64,000 nt of DNA from Styela clava (Eukaryota > Chordata > Ascidiacea > Stolidobranchia > Styelidae). Shown one piece after another: positions 47,501 to 60,895 of the stretch. The notes under the pieces were generated by a model. That model searched no databases and had not been told where the DNA came from. It saw only the letters and a program-made list of their open reading frames with translations. A program made the position numbers and the translations under genes. Every line of letters begins with the position of its first letter. Position 1 is the stretch's first letter. The DNA lies in assembly GCF_964204865.1 (NCBI RefSeq), contig NC_135254.1, forward strand, positions 11,165,001 through 11,229,000, given 5' to 3'.

Positions 47501-50500
47501 ATCATTATCAAATATATTTGTAAAAAAGCAGGAAAAAGTATAAATTATTTTTGGGTATCATAACAATTACGGCTTCACATAATTTTCACCGTTCCGACGT
47601 AACGGAAATTAATGGGTAAATAGGAAGCCTTGCAGGGGCTTGGCGTCAATTCCCAATACGAAACTGTGCAAAATTGTCGCAACCATACGCGACACACGCT
47701 CGCACAGCAGATAACAATCAAGGTATCGATTTTATTTCCTCACCATTACAATGGATGTTTCCCTGACCTTTGACCCCAGAAAAATTCTTCCTATACTTTA
47801 CTATGGCAAAATTTTATATGCTGTTTTGAGAGTATTTTGGATAGTTGGTGAATATAAACTGGTGCACCTGTTCTTCGGTTTCTAACCGATATTCTATCAA
47901 ATGTTGATTTTCTATTTTCTCAATTATTGTTATAACTTGTCGATTTTAATCGGTAAGTATGTTGATAGGTATTTGTCTGTATGTATGTTAGATGCACGCG
48001 ATATCTCACGAAAGCGAGATTGAATCTGCTCCAGATTTTGCACGTGCATTCATCTTATCTCGGACCAGCAGCCTATTGATTTTGGGCAAATTATGTCACA
48101 TAATTAGCGAGTTAATAATTAATTAGTGATGGGACACAAGGTGTCACTATGGAGTAAGAGCGCTGTTTTGGGGGATCCCCTAACTTTCGATCGATAAGTC
48201 TTCGGTCTCTGACCGATATTCTCGTTTTATATATTGATAAACCGTATAACTCGCCTTACACATTTTTGAACCATGTAGGCCTACCAATTGCTTTTATAGA
48301 TAATTTATTTCGTAAGACTAAGAGTCTTCATAAGAACATATAGACGGAGCTATAAACTCATAAAGCTCAAAATCCATTTATTACTGCTGTTGATTAATGA
48401 TATTTAAATTGTCTTCTATTTGATTGATCAAATATTATTCTTTAGAAACCGGTTTGGCTATGTATTGCATACGCTAGGTAGGTTGGTGAGCTATCTTAAT
48501 AATAACTCTTATCCGGCCCGGAGTAGTTTTGTGCGTTTTTTTCTCTGTAATATTTTCTTACCTGTTATTCATGTTATCTTGCTTTTTAACTTATTGGATT
48601 GCTTTTGCATTTAATTCTCAATTCTTCTTGGGCCCTGTAATGACTCCAGCACCAGAAAACCTCGCCCCTATATTACCTCATTCTCTATTTGAAGGTGAAC
48701 TAAACAATGTCCTTGGTTACCGGCACCGTACTCTGTGCGGCCATATCTTTGAAATGTCGTTCCCATGGTTACATAACTGACGGTGCTCGGAGTCTAGTGT
48801 TGTACATATTTGGTTTGACTTTTGCTGTCTTTTTTTCTTCATGATATAATGTTTGACTTCTTTCTCTCTTCTGTTTATATTTCTGTTAGACTAATTCGCG
48901 GGTGTCGCTGCTCGTTAACCAGTTTTGGTTTCTCGCGATTCCTTTCGCCCTGAGATGCCGTATTTAAATGCCTTTATTATATTTATTTGCATGAAGTGTT
49001 TTTTTTTTCGGTTTGGTGAAAAAATAAATTACTGATTACTGATGTTTACAACCATGCTTGAATTCCAATTGGTACGTCATTATTGACTTACTGCTGATTA
49101 GCCATTGTTACGGAAATAAACATAGTTATCGATTGTTGGGGGAATATCTATATCGGGAGGAATTTTTTAAAAGCTTTCCCTCAAAGTGGCTATTATTTGA
49201 AAATTTGCCGAAGAAGTATTCGAATATCTTGATATTTGATTCCTTTTGAACAACCCTGCCCCGACCTCTGAAAAAAAAACGTTAATAAAGGTTCTCCGCA
49301 AAGTAAAACTCTCAATGTAAGTAGGCCGCAATATAAAAAGATTGAGAAGCACTGATTTACATATTTATCAGCCTCCTGTTCAGATGGAATTAGTTATTTG
49401 TTTCAGATGCATGAACTTGATGGTGGAGAATGCTTTACCGACCAGCGGTGGTTACCGGAACCATCCTACGACAGCGAGGACACCAGCAATCCTCTTGCAA
49501 ATAATTCCTCCACAGAATTCGAACTTACGAATCTACTTAGGGTAATCAGCGATGCGGTGGCCAGTGCAATTCTAACGTTCTAATGTTTAGCATGATGCAT
49601 CTCATCGTCGATTAGTAGGAACATTGATAAACTTTAAAACTTAAAGTGTATAATATAGCCTGTTTGGAGATGAGTATGATGTGTATTACTGTATTTAAAA
49701 ATAAAGGATGATGTATTTTTTATGAACTCATGATTGTGATTTTTCAGTAAAGAAAGTCGTTTCTGTTCAAGTGTTAAAATGTCACCTTCAGTCTCATTCT
49801 GGAAAATGCTACTTCATTGATTATTTGAGATAAATCCTTTGTTTAATACCCTCTTGCCTTCATTAATGCAAATCATTAATGCAATACTCGCTATGCAATA
49901 ATCCTTTCAATCATTAATGCAAGATATTGAGTGTCTACTGCATGCATGTGGCTTTGACAGCATTGTTATATTTGGTTTTATTATGAATTGCATAATGTTT
50001 GAATTTGATATAGACTTATCTTATGTTGAGGTTTGAATATTATATCATTCAGTCAGTTTACAGTCTTACAGAGTTCGTAGGCGAGAACTAAATATTCATG
50101 TGAAGTGCCAGTTGAACTCTTAGATCACAAACTGCTTTTGACAAGATAAACAAAAGCAAAAAAAATAGGTTTTATATTTAGGTGAATCTTTTCAATATAA
50201 ACAAGGAATCATATTAGTAATGTTATTTGACATGATGATGCTAGCGGAAAAATGGCGAATATTCTTTATGTGTAATGCAAAACTTTCCAAATGCCGATTC
50301 AGGGATGTCCAAAACGAATAAAATATTCAAATACATTAGAAATTCATCATATGTGATGTAGTAAATTTTTGAATTTAGTAATAATTTAAAACATATTTAT
50401 TTAAAAATTAGGGATTTTGAGTTGTCAGACAAGTAGAACAAAACACACGATATCTCAATTGGTAAGAAACAACACAGAAAAAACAATGACCTTTTAGATT

Positions 50501-53500
50501 TGATCAACATTAAGATATAGTTTTTATGTAATTTTCCACATCAAATTTAGCCAATGTAGAATGTATGCCAATTTAGAATGTATTCAACATTTCATATTCA
50601 AAAATATTTTCTCTGAATGTATTTGAAATATTCGGTTTTGGCCATTTCTGACCGATATATTTCATTGCTCAAAAAAAGATTGTTTATTCATTCGTTCAGT
50701 CATTATTAATGTTTTTTCATTATTTAATAATGATACTATGTCTAGTAATCAGAAATAAGTAAAGCTACGACTAGATTATAATTTATCGATAGTTTGGTAA
50801 CTACTGGTCTGAATTCAGGCAGGTTCAGGAATCTAAATTAATGCCAGTTTAAAATTTATTTTTATAATAGCCTTCCTTATTAAATAATTGGTGCTTTTTG
50901 ACAGTTTGATTGATTGATAAGTTTTAACCTTTTTCTCAGGCAGGTTCAGGAATCTAAATTAATGCCAGTTTAAAATTTATTTTTATAATAGCCTACCTTA
51001 AATAATTGGTTTTTATTGACAGTTTGATTGATAAGTTTTATCCTTTTTCTCCTTTTCTGTTAATAAAATTTAAAGATTTTATAAAAAACACAAATGCATC
51101 TTTCATTCAGTTTCTGTCATTGTAGAACAATTTTGAAATGATAAGAGAAGTTCTAATCTCTAAAACTCCCATCAAATATTAACAGATCTCATAATACAAT
51201 TTTTTTAAATTTTTACAGAACACCTTGAATATTTCTGAAAATCTCCAAACAAAACTTCTCAAAGTTTTAAAATTGGAAGAAATAAGAAGCAAGAGCCCGA
51301 CGGCATCAGTTGCTTCAGCTCCAGTGTTCCCGAATAAAAAACGACTTTCATTAAGCGATGACGAAGATAACATAAGTGTAGTGTCAGATTCTAAGGTCAG
51401 TCAATGATTCAAAATATTATTGTTTGAAGGACTTAGTTGGGCCTTTCTAAGCTGAATTTCTTTGATACTGTTTTAATAACTTGATATTTTTGATTAAATT
51501 TACTTTATTTTCGTATCAGGTTATCAGAATACGCTCTGGATCAAGTAAAAATCGAGGAGGGGTGTCACGTAATTTATTGACCCCTGAAGATCGAAAGTCG
51601 CGCAAAAAATCAGCTTCTAGCGATATAGAATTTATGGCAAAACAAAAGGATGCTGATCTCTCACCACGCAGTGCTCTTGGTGATGAAATATTGGATTATG
51701 ATGATGAAATATCAGAAACACCCTCAACTAGATCAACCGGAATTTTACCTGCTTTATCTTCACATGGTGTGAGAGAAAGGTAATTTGATGAAAATATTTT
51801 TTAGTAATTTTTTGAATTTTTAAACAGCATCCATTACTGTGGAGAATCAATGCTCTGTAAAGGCATGTAATGTCAAAAACAGGTTAGTTTGTTATCTCCA
51901 GACAATTTACTTTCGCTAGTCTTGTCAAGTTCACTGCCCAATCATTTGTTAAAAATTTCAATTGACCTTTGGGTTTTCAATTTAATTTGGCTCAAAAGCC
52001 TTTCACAATATTTTTGGTAGAACAACATACTTGGCATGGGTCTACCATAACAGTTCGCCTATCATCAATGTATTAAGCTAGAACTTTAGTTGATAAAACT
52101 ATGCACCAAAATGTAATTTTCCTCTTAAATAGAGAAGAGCGTCACTCTTAATAATTAATGCTGTCTGATTGCATATCCGGAATAAATTATTCAACTAATC
52201 CAGTTTTGTTCCAACTTTGTAACGTCACACCCTTTATAAAAGCATAGAATTATTTAGTGTTTTGTTAATTGGTATTGGGAAAGTACTTTCTCTCATGTGG
52301 TCCATTTTCATTTTCAATATGGGGATTTCATTCATCTGTAATTTTGTTGGGGTCATAAATTTACTTCCCATTTCGGCCAATTTCAGTCGGTTCGCCCAAT
52401 CTTAAACGACCCGAAAATTGACTGTACCATATATAATGTGTGGCTCAGTGATTAGATTGTTTATTACCATTATCATGTCTATGCCAGACATGGCCAAAAC
52501 TGAATATTTCACTATTACGAATACATTGTCAGAAAATATTTTTGAATATGGAATATTGAATACATTTCAATTTGTGGGGAAAATTACATAAATATGTACA
52601 CAATCTAATCTTTTTTTACATCTTGTTTTTTTTGTGCCACAACTAGCTGTATAGCAGAGGGCGTTGATAAGTAAAATATGCCATTTTATATTTATTTTTA
52701 TGGTATTAATAAATCAGCATTGTCAATATGGGTCCAAAAAACATATTTGTGAAAATTTTTCAATGGGTTATGTTTATTAATAAAGCTAGTAGGTGATGGT
52801 AAATGCAATATTATACACCCCAGCCTTGTTAGGAGTAAACTTTTTGAACTACAATAAAATATACTAGGCCTATAATGTATATAAATATTGCAATTCGAAT
52901 ACTATTTATTATATAATGCGACAATTATCTATTGAAATACTGTATATCAGAAAACTACCGGTATTCTTCAGCCCTCAGAATTTTGTTATTACAATTTATT
53001 TCATAATTATGCTGTAGAATTCTGTAGAAAAACAATTTAAAACAGTGTATGTTTGTATTGGTGCGACGGGAATCTCCACTATTAACCAAAACCAAATATT
53101 CAATGTTATTCTTGAAGCTTTCATAACAAAGAAATCGGATTTAATGAAAGACGCAACAATGAGATGGAAATTCATTTAGGTCATGTCTCGTAAAATGGCG
53201 TTTTTTTGATCAGTTCTATTCAGTCTGTTTCTCCCATTTTAACAATGGACATTGAAAGTTGTGTTCTGTTGGCTTGTGCTTCATTCAATGTTTCGTACAT
53301 ATTATGTTTAGGAAAAGAATAAATTGGTTGACGGTTGACGCACACAACAACGATCAATCCATTATCAATTGGCTAAATTAGATAACACGTATCAAGTGAC
53401 CATACGTTTCATTAAGTCAGTAGTAGTAGTTCTCATACTTTCAAGATCCATGGCTCCCTTCCAAACACTCTCATCCTTTGTGAACACCTGAACTTCTATG

Positions 53501-56500
53501 AAAATACTAAGTTTATAGCTTATTGCTTTTTCATTAGTTATTTTATGTGGCGTGCTTAATTTTAATAAAAATAATAAATAATAAATGTATTACAGTCAAA
53601 GAATTTACCCAATATTTTATAAAAGTAGACATGAAATGTTGCATTATATTCCTAATTTGGTCATGTCGATTTGGAAATCCTTGTCAACAATACATATACA
53701 AATCCAATCAATTGCTATACATATTATTTTTTCCTAAATGAAGTACCCTACATTTATTTAGATATTTCTATGTTGAAAGTGGCATAAAAATAACCAAAAT
53801 CTATTTTATGTCATAGCTTAGAAGATATTTCTTGCCTAGGAAGTATTACTCTATAGGTGTGATGCAGACAAACCAATCCAATTAATTGGAAAATTTTCAA
53901 ATTTATTGGTAAATATGATTCCAATACCCCGCAGACACAGTTTACAAAATCAGTATATAAAAACTTGCATGATTTATCAGCTCAACCAATGAGTATTGTC
54001 ATTAGTCTGCAAACACTCCACACCCTAGGATCAAACATTTTATTTCATTATTTATTGCCTTCTAAGATTTGTTTGGTAACTGTTTTCATAGTTCCTATGT
54101 ATTAAGGTATTGTTTAAATGTTTGTTATATACACAAATGAAAGCTTGTCTGTGACGTTGGTACAGCTTGTAGAGGGGAAAAGTGCTTGGTTATAAACTTA
54201 TAACGGGTTATATCATAGTTGATAAATTTGTATAATATACATCAAAAGATGGCCTATTTTTATAAGAAATTGATGTTTTTCATTGATTTTGTGAAGTCTT
54301 ATTCGATTTATTTTGGGAAATGATTATTTATTTAAATAGTTCGTGGACAAAAAATTATGCCTATTTCGGTGTTATAAATAAAAAAGGTGAAATAAAATTT
54401 CCCTTTTTCAATTTGATAAATATAATAGCCTACTAAGTGAAACCGAGAGTTATAGTACAATCATGCTTGGCAAAAGACATTCCATGACATAGATATATAG
54501 CAACCCATTGTCATCTCTGTGTGACCGGCGAAACATAACACTTTTCATAAAATCATTTATATTCAACTGTGTCATCATCATAATGTTTTGTTGGTTGCCA
54601 GACAATAGACAAATTGTATTGTTCTTGGTCTTATCTACACAAGTAACCTCCGACCGGTTTCATTCTTCTATTATTGCGTCCATCCCATCTACATAATTAT
54701 GGAATCTCAGCTGATCTGATATGAAGAAATAAGTGTTTTTTTGATGTTGATGAACATTAATAATAGCTGTTTATGTGAGGAGAAATGGTCATGGGTTCCA
54801 TTCAATACCTAATCATCAATAAAATTCTTCATGATCATTGGTTTATGTACACTAAGTGCACATGCTAAATTGTTTTTATGGTGCGAAAATTGCCTTTCTC
54901 TGCAACTGACTCATATTATTTCAATTGAAGCGGGATCATTTTTTTTATCCCAATATGTTTGACTGACGGCTTTCGTCACTGTATTATAAAACAGGCACAT
55001 GGCCTCCATGCCCATATATTGTGAGCAATGCTCTTTTTTTTCAATTACTGTTTTTTTTTTATTCTTTGGTGTTTGGTGTCATCATCATATCATAATGTTT
55101 CATTTCAGTACTTATCAATGATAGGTATTACTGTCATCAAGTAGTGAATCTATGCTTTACTTTATATTTCAGGAATTTTCTTGTGGGAAATTTAACGAAA
55201 CATGGATCACTACTTGGAGCTGACGAATTGAACAGATATTTTCCTGATCGTATGCTGAGGTTGTTTGTTGGTAAGGAGGTCGATCATTTCATTCATAGTC
55301 AAACAATGTTCCTGAATAGTTTATCATTGATATCATGCTATTCCGGTTCTCTTACCTTGTTCTATACAATTAAGTAATTGTGGCATTCAATTGCGCAACA
55401 CTCAGTATAGTCTTAAGTGTCCAAATAAGGTTTCAGTATACTTAAAAATCTGTTATCTTCTCTGAGAAAAATGCATCGTACAAGTTTTACTGTAATATAT
55501 CCTAATTAATAACTATTTATGTGAATTAACATAAAAGTGATGTTTCTAGTTCTGCCATATTATGTATGCAATTATGCAATATTATATCAGATTTTCAATC
55601 TTCTTTCAAACAAGGATGTTGCTTTCAAATTACATGTGTGCGTACACTCTCAGTCATATCCAAAAAATGTCTTAATAATGGAACAAATTTCTTAAACAAA
55701 ATTTGAGTATCTGCATGTTACATTCTCCCAGGAACATGGAATATGCAAAGAAAAGGCGTTCCAAGAAATTTGAATGATTTTTTATTACCTCAGCACGAAG
55801 AATATTTGCAAGATATGTATGTAATTGGAGTGCAGGAAGCCACACAAGATTTGTAAGTCCTAAGATGGTATCGTTTTTTTTGACTCGTATGATTTAAAGA
55901 ATGTAATGACAACCAAATATAACATTTCAGTAAAAAAATTGTATATTATTCTCGGACCTCCAGAAGTATGCGCACCAAGATGGCGCACAACCTGAACCTA
56001 GTAGGTGTGTACCGGTAAGGATTCAGGTTGTGCGACCTATTCGTGCGCATACTTCTGGAACACCTTATTCTCACTAAAATATTATTCAATAATTAAAATA
56101 CTTAGATTAATCGGAGTAGGTCTGTTGAGTTTGTTAAATTCTTTGAACTGATGGCATTCGTATTCAGTGTGATGCTGAGCAAGCGTAAGTTCAATACAGG
56201 AGACCACGCCACGCCTATTGTGTCAATTCCTATACAAATATCTCTTGGCAATATATTATTACGATTCATAGCTTGTGGCAGAGCTGAAGTTTTTCTTAGA
56301 ATTGTACAGTCTTGATGACATCCCATCAAGTTCACTTGGTATTGAATAGTCTTTTGAAAACCTGTGTGATTTTAACCTTCAGTATGTTTGTCGTTACCTC
56401 ACTGTTGTCACAGTAATGTGCTACTTGCACTTTTGTCAAGATTTTTTCAAGTACCTGCTCATGTGTTCGAGAGTTCTCATTTAAAAGCGCTGTTGCTTTG

Positions 56501-59500
56501 TTGTCAGATATAATTAACAATTACGAAGCATTCCTGTTCGATCACAATGATTTTTTATTAGCATGAGGGTTAAATGAGAATTTTCTTTAAATATAGTTTT
56601 AACTCGACATCATCGAGTAATTTGTCAACATGGCATTAACAAGAAAATTTCTGAGATATAAATCATCATAAAATAGCACATATGCAAGCTAAAACATATA
56701 ATATTTCATATATTATTTTCGGATTTTAAAATATATTTAAATTTTATGTATAGGCATTCACTTACCACTTACAGTGTTTCCCAACCTGGGCATACTTTTT
56801 ATACATACCCTAAATTGTTTATGTATCTAATTTCAGGAAAAAGTGGGAAATAAAATTGCAAGAAACACTTGGTCCAAATCATGTGTTGGCACATGCAGTA
56901 TCACACGGTGTTTTACATATGTCTATATTTATAAGACGAGATCTAATATGGTTTTGTTCACGTAAGTGTCATGGCTCTTGTCACAGATGTGGCTTTATAT
57001 TCAAAATAAATATAACACATATTGCAAAATGATTAAATCATCGTTACTGGAATTTTGATATTGTAGCAAAATATTTTACTGTCATAGAAACACAAGTTCA
57101 GTGATATATATTCGCAATTCAGTATACAAATATAAAAAATATGCTGTGACCAAATATTGCTTGTGATGGTCTCTTTTTTTCATTGCATTATCCCAGCCCA
57201 GTTGGCTTTACTAGTTGGGTAGACTGTGGAATCATGTATGTCTGCTGGTTTGTGTAACCTAACCCACTATATTACCTGGGAGAATTAGAAATCGTTTGGT
57301 ATGCTAGTCCATATTTCTGCATCAATGTGGCTTCTGTACTTTTTGCTGTGATTAAATACAGAAGTATTGAATTTGGAAAAATTCTTAGATAATGGATCTT
57401 TTCTTTTTTCATTTGTCTAGTCATTTCATTATGCTTTGTTCCAAGCCTCAAGTTTTTTTTTACAACAGCATTCGAAGAAGATCGTGTGACAACAAGAATG
57501 GTTTCACAAATCAAAACGAAAGGAGCGGTTGCAATATCTTTTCAATTTTTCGGTACATCAATGATATTTATAACATCACACTTTCATTGTAAGTTTTCAT
57601 TTTGAATACCAGTGAGAAATAATGTTGCTTCTCTTCAATAGCTAATTGTTAGGTATCACACTTGCACAAGCAGGATGAAGCATATTTCAATGAGTGCTCA
57701 AAGCAATATTCTCATTACATAAGGAGCTGTGGGGGTTGATTCTAAGCAAATCACATATTACCGTAGTAGTATTAAGGGTTATCCTGTAGTGTGTGGGTTA
57801 GGGTTAGTCCATAATTTTCTTTCGATTTTCCTTATTTAGTTCTATTACAAGTTTGGGGACTGTCTGTGTTAGCCAAGTGAATATACCATAGGTTCCAGTC
57901 CCTTTACACAACATGATGTAAAGTAGGCGAACAAAATCAGTTAGCTCCACATTGGTACGCACACTTCTGAAGCACTGTATATAGTATATTATATACATGA
58001 AAACTGTTATTTTGAGAAATATTAATGGAAGATTATAGAACAGACATGATATGTTGTAAATTATGTTTTCACTACACTTTGAAAATAGCCGATTATTTTA
58101 GATTTACTGTCAAAACACCATTTGGCCTGAAATTCAACTTTGTTTTATATGTATATTTAGCTTGCCAGATTTCCAAATTCAGATTTGAAAATATGAAATT
58201 GAAATATAAATTGATCTCAATATGAAAATATCCTATTATTTTAGATTTACTGTTAAAACATCATTTGGCCTGAAATTCAACTTTGTTTAATATATTTATT
58301 TAGCTTGCCAGATTTCCAAATTCAGATTCGAAAATATGAAATTGAAATATAAATTAATCTCAATATATACTCTGTTGAGTATGATCTGTTGTGGTATAAA
58401 TTCAATATTCCATATTTAAAAGTGGTATTATAAAATGTATTCAAATCAGTGCATTATTCAGTATTGACCATCTGTATAATGATGCTCGATTATGGATTTG
58501 GGATTATTATATATACATGTTTATTACAGCTGGTGAAACGAGGGTGAAAGAACGCATCGAAGATTATAACAGAATAAAAGAAAGAATTAAATTACCTAGA
58601 AAATTAAAATGGGATACTTATAAAAGTTCACAAGATGACGTTACAACAAGGTAAATCTAAGTAGAATAGTTCAAAATTTAAAACTCTTTATATAGAATGC
58701 TTTTAAAAAAAAAGAATTCCCAATTATTCTGTGGAAAAAGGCATTTTTGTCACTTGTTTTTGAACAAGTTATGGTTGCTCTTACTTTATGAAATCTTGTT
58801 TAATATGACCAAGCATAGCATAGAATATATATGGCCTGCACTGTACAAGACTTGTTCTTGATTAGTTAGTCCTTGAATTATCTTCAATTTCGTTTTTACT
58901 TCCAAGATTTGATTGTACGTTTTGGTTTGGAGATTTGAATTTTCGAGTCAGTCAACCTCATGAAATAATGCACCAAGAAGTTAACAATCCAGATAATTAT
59001 AATTTCAAAGAGGTTCTAAAAGGAGATCAACTCATTGCAACAAAGAAGAGAGGTGGGTACATTGTTATTTTTTCATTATGCTCCACTGTTATGGGAGGGA
59101 ATCTTTACTCTTTATGCTCTCTAACTTTAAATTAAACAAAATCATTATTTCTACTCCACAAATCTTGAACATTCAGAACTGTTAATGTTTATTCTAATCA
59201 CCTTATCAACCGCTTAACCGAGGATTATATATTACCATTTGAGTGATTGAGTCTTTCATGTTTTAGTGCAGTTTAAAATGAACAGTTTATCTTTTTCATA
59301 ATTTTCAGGTAAAATATTTCATGAATTCACTGAAGCAAAGATAAGATTTCTTCCAACGTATAAATTTAATCCTGGAACTGATAAATATGACACATCACCC
59401 AAGTTACGAGTTCCTTCATATACTGTAAGTAGGTTTTCTATATTGAATATATAACATTCATCTGAAAAAGAGGATAACAATAAAATGACTTGATTATATG

Positions 59501-60895
59501 GCGATTGTCTTGATTGTATACAGTATACTATTCAATATTTCTAATATTTTAATCAAATGAATTCTTATAGATTCTCGTTGCTCGATATTATTTTGGAAAG
59601 AGTTATGCTATAATCTGTCCCATAAAAGATTGTTGGACTACTCCTTGTTGCAGTGTGGTTTGCGAAACTACCTGTAGATTATGGCTTCCTCCGTAATCGA
59701 GGTTGTGCACTTGAAACTGGATAATTGCCATATGCTTAGTCTACATTATCGTCTTCCCTCTCCTCTGCGATAAATATAAAACTACCAGCCAAAATATCGT
59801 TATTTTACTCTGCATTTCTTTGGAAGATAATAGTATATATGGCCTGATTTCTTTCGGGAAGTCTATTAAATTTGCATTCATTGATTTCTAGGATCGTATT
59901 TTATTCAAGTGTAAAGAACATACAGTTGTTAACTGTGGAAAATATGACAGTGTTACTACGTTGAGGAAATCTGACCATCGACCAGTTTATGGACTGTTTG
60001 AAGTTTGTTTAAAACCAGGAAGAGACAGGTTTGTGCTTAGTTTGATGATCGTAAGTTGAGTTTCAGTAACCTATGGCAGTTACTTACGAGTAAATAATAG
60101 ATAATGATTCTCCAAGTTTTTGTGTGGTAAATTATAAGATACCTCACCTGGAGAAATGCTAGTAACTGGTTGCTCGATTCAGATACAACAATTACAATTA
60201 ATAGTTTGGTCACAATATTACCACCACCAAGTGAATGGAGCAAATTTCTCCAACTGGTGATGGTATTGTGGTATTACGAAATTAAGGGTCTGCATTGATC
60301 ATATTTCAACCATTACTGCTTCACAGTAATTTTCAAATGTATTTTTTAATTTTTTTACATAAATATAAGCATATATATGTCCAGGAAGAAGTACTAAAAG
60401 CTAAAATTTATAAAATTCCCCGGAATAGGTAGTAAAAAGTTGAAAGTTTGTGACAAGCGATTTTTGAATATTTGATTCAAAGTTTAAGTATATTGCATCA
60501 CTCATAAAAGAGTGACTAAGCATAGAATCAGACCATACATGAACAATTTTGAGTAGCATCAGGGCATGTTTATGCTGAAACACTTCAGATGTAGTAGGCC
60601 TGTTTTCTTTTGTTACAAGAAAATCGAGGCAATGTTTTATTGTATGGCTACAAAACCAAGAGCAGTTATCGGGTCAATTTGTTAACGGCCTGAAATTCCC
60701 ATCTGTAGTTATTACACTGCATGTTTTGCAGATTGATTCTAAACAAATATTTTAAATTTTTATCTTTGGTTTATTTAACATAGTATTCCATTCGGAGGAG
60801 GAAAATTCAGAAATGATGTTTATGAAAAAGCTGCAAGACTACGAGCAAAACAAGGAAATTATCAAAATAGCAGTGCTGTGTGTTCGATACTTTAA
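44532..60895 (+). CDS. INPP5E: Inositol polyphosphate-5-phosphatase E, 13 exons, 760 aa
   Basis: Ciliary enzyme that removes the 5-phosphate of PI(4,5)P2 and PI(3,4,5)P3; human mutations cause Joubert syndrome. Exons: 44532-45123, 45757-45914, 51219-51395, 51520-51779, 55173-55270, 55732-55852, 56837-56961, 57469-57588, 58530-58650, 58907-59052, 59309-59424, 59892-60028, 60784-60895; phases all agree. Residues 1-400 are disordered, Ser/Asp/Glu-rich, with a run of six Asp in exon 2. [14 protein letters not shown] leads into the catalytic domain from GTWNMQ at 429: [53 protein letters not shown] near 596-604, PSYTDRIL near 675-682, [11 protein letters not shown] near 704. The C-terminus [10 protein letters not shown] is a CaaX box (C757), as in human (CSVS). 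Exon 10 uses an aag acceptor. Intron 2 is 5.3 kb and carries a SINE split by a hAT element; intron 5 is short; the palindromic MITE at 55954 is in intron 6. Human protein is 644 aa; the extra length is all N-terminal. Confidence 0.96.
47024..47052 (-). repeat. tRNA-derived SINE, copy 3, tail
   Basis: Tail tract ttaggataggataggatt of a SINE on the minus strand, cut from its body by the hAT element. 47045-47052 (ATTTACAT) is the left target-site duplication. Confidence 0.85.
47053..49354. mobile_element. hAT element (2302 bp) inside a SINE, in intron 2 of INPP5E
   Basis: Ends CAGCGCTTTTCAACC and (complement) CAGTGCTTCTCAATC, flanked by ATTTACAT at 47045-47052 and 49355-49362. No transposase could be read; the interior is a patchwork that includes a repeat shared with 15640-16080 and a tgacctttgacccc block shared with the element at 12708. 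Subterminal gtgggccg and gcgggccgcg motifs near the left end. Confidence 0.93.
48560..49040 (+). repeat. Dispersed repeat, copy B (inside the hAT element at 47053)
   Basis: Diverged match to 15640-16080 in the same block order, including tcgttcccatggttac, gtttgact and gcgggtgtcgctgctcgtta. It is nested in, or part of, the larger hAT element. Confidence 0.6.
49355..49595 (-). repeat. tRNA-derived SINE, copy 3, body and decayed head
   Basis: Continues copy 3 after the hAT: atttacatatttatcagcct, gatgcatgaacttgatggtg, cgacagcgaggacaccagca, cctcttgcaaataa. The head region (49515-49595) still shows attcgaactta in place of box B but has decayed. Confidence 0.85.
50820..51055 (+). repeat. Tandem duplication, 121-bp unit, two copies
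   Basis: Copy 1 starts at 50820 and copy 2 at 50941, both with caggttcaggaatctaaatt. The first 60 bases are identical and the rest differs by small deletions. Intron 2 of INPP5E, 160 bases before exon 3. Confidence 0.92.
55954..56064. mobile_element. 111-bp palindromic MITE (GG...CC family), perfect TSD
   Basis: Arms ccagaagtatgcgcaccaag / complement ccagaagtatgcgcacgaat, both running into gcacaacctgaa; loop cctagtaggtgtgtaccggtaagga. Flanked by TTATTCTC at 55946-55953 and 56065-56072. Same family as 18946-19036. Intron 6 of INPP5E. Confidence 0.93.
57826..57978 (+). repeat. 155-bp dispersed repeat, copy 3 (intron 8 of INPP5E)
   Basis: Same block order as the copies at 209 and 34500 (ggggactgtctgtgttagcc, ccctttacacaac, gatgtaaagtaggcgaac). 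All three copies in the window lie in the same orientation. Confidence 0.75.
58081..58366 (+). repeat. Tandem duplication, 143-bp unit, two copies
   Basis: Copy 1 starts at 58081 (gaaaatagccgattatttta), copy 2 at 58224 (gaaaatatcctattatttta). They differ at a handful of positions. Intron 8 of INPP5E. Confidence 0.92.

Noticed and set aside
53418-53470. hAT end (agttctcatactttcaagat ccatggctccc)
   Set aside because: Resembles a hAT terminus, but no partner end or TSD was found nearby.
56774-56800. cagtgtttcccaacctggg as a hAT terminus in INPP5E intron 6
   Set aside because: Sequence type is right, but the second end is missing, so borders cannot be supported.
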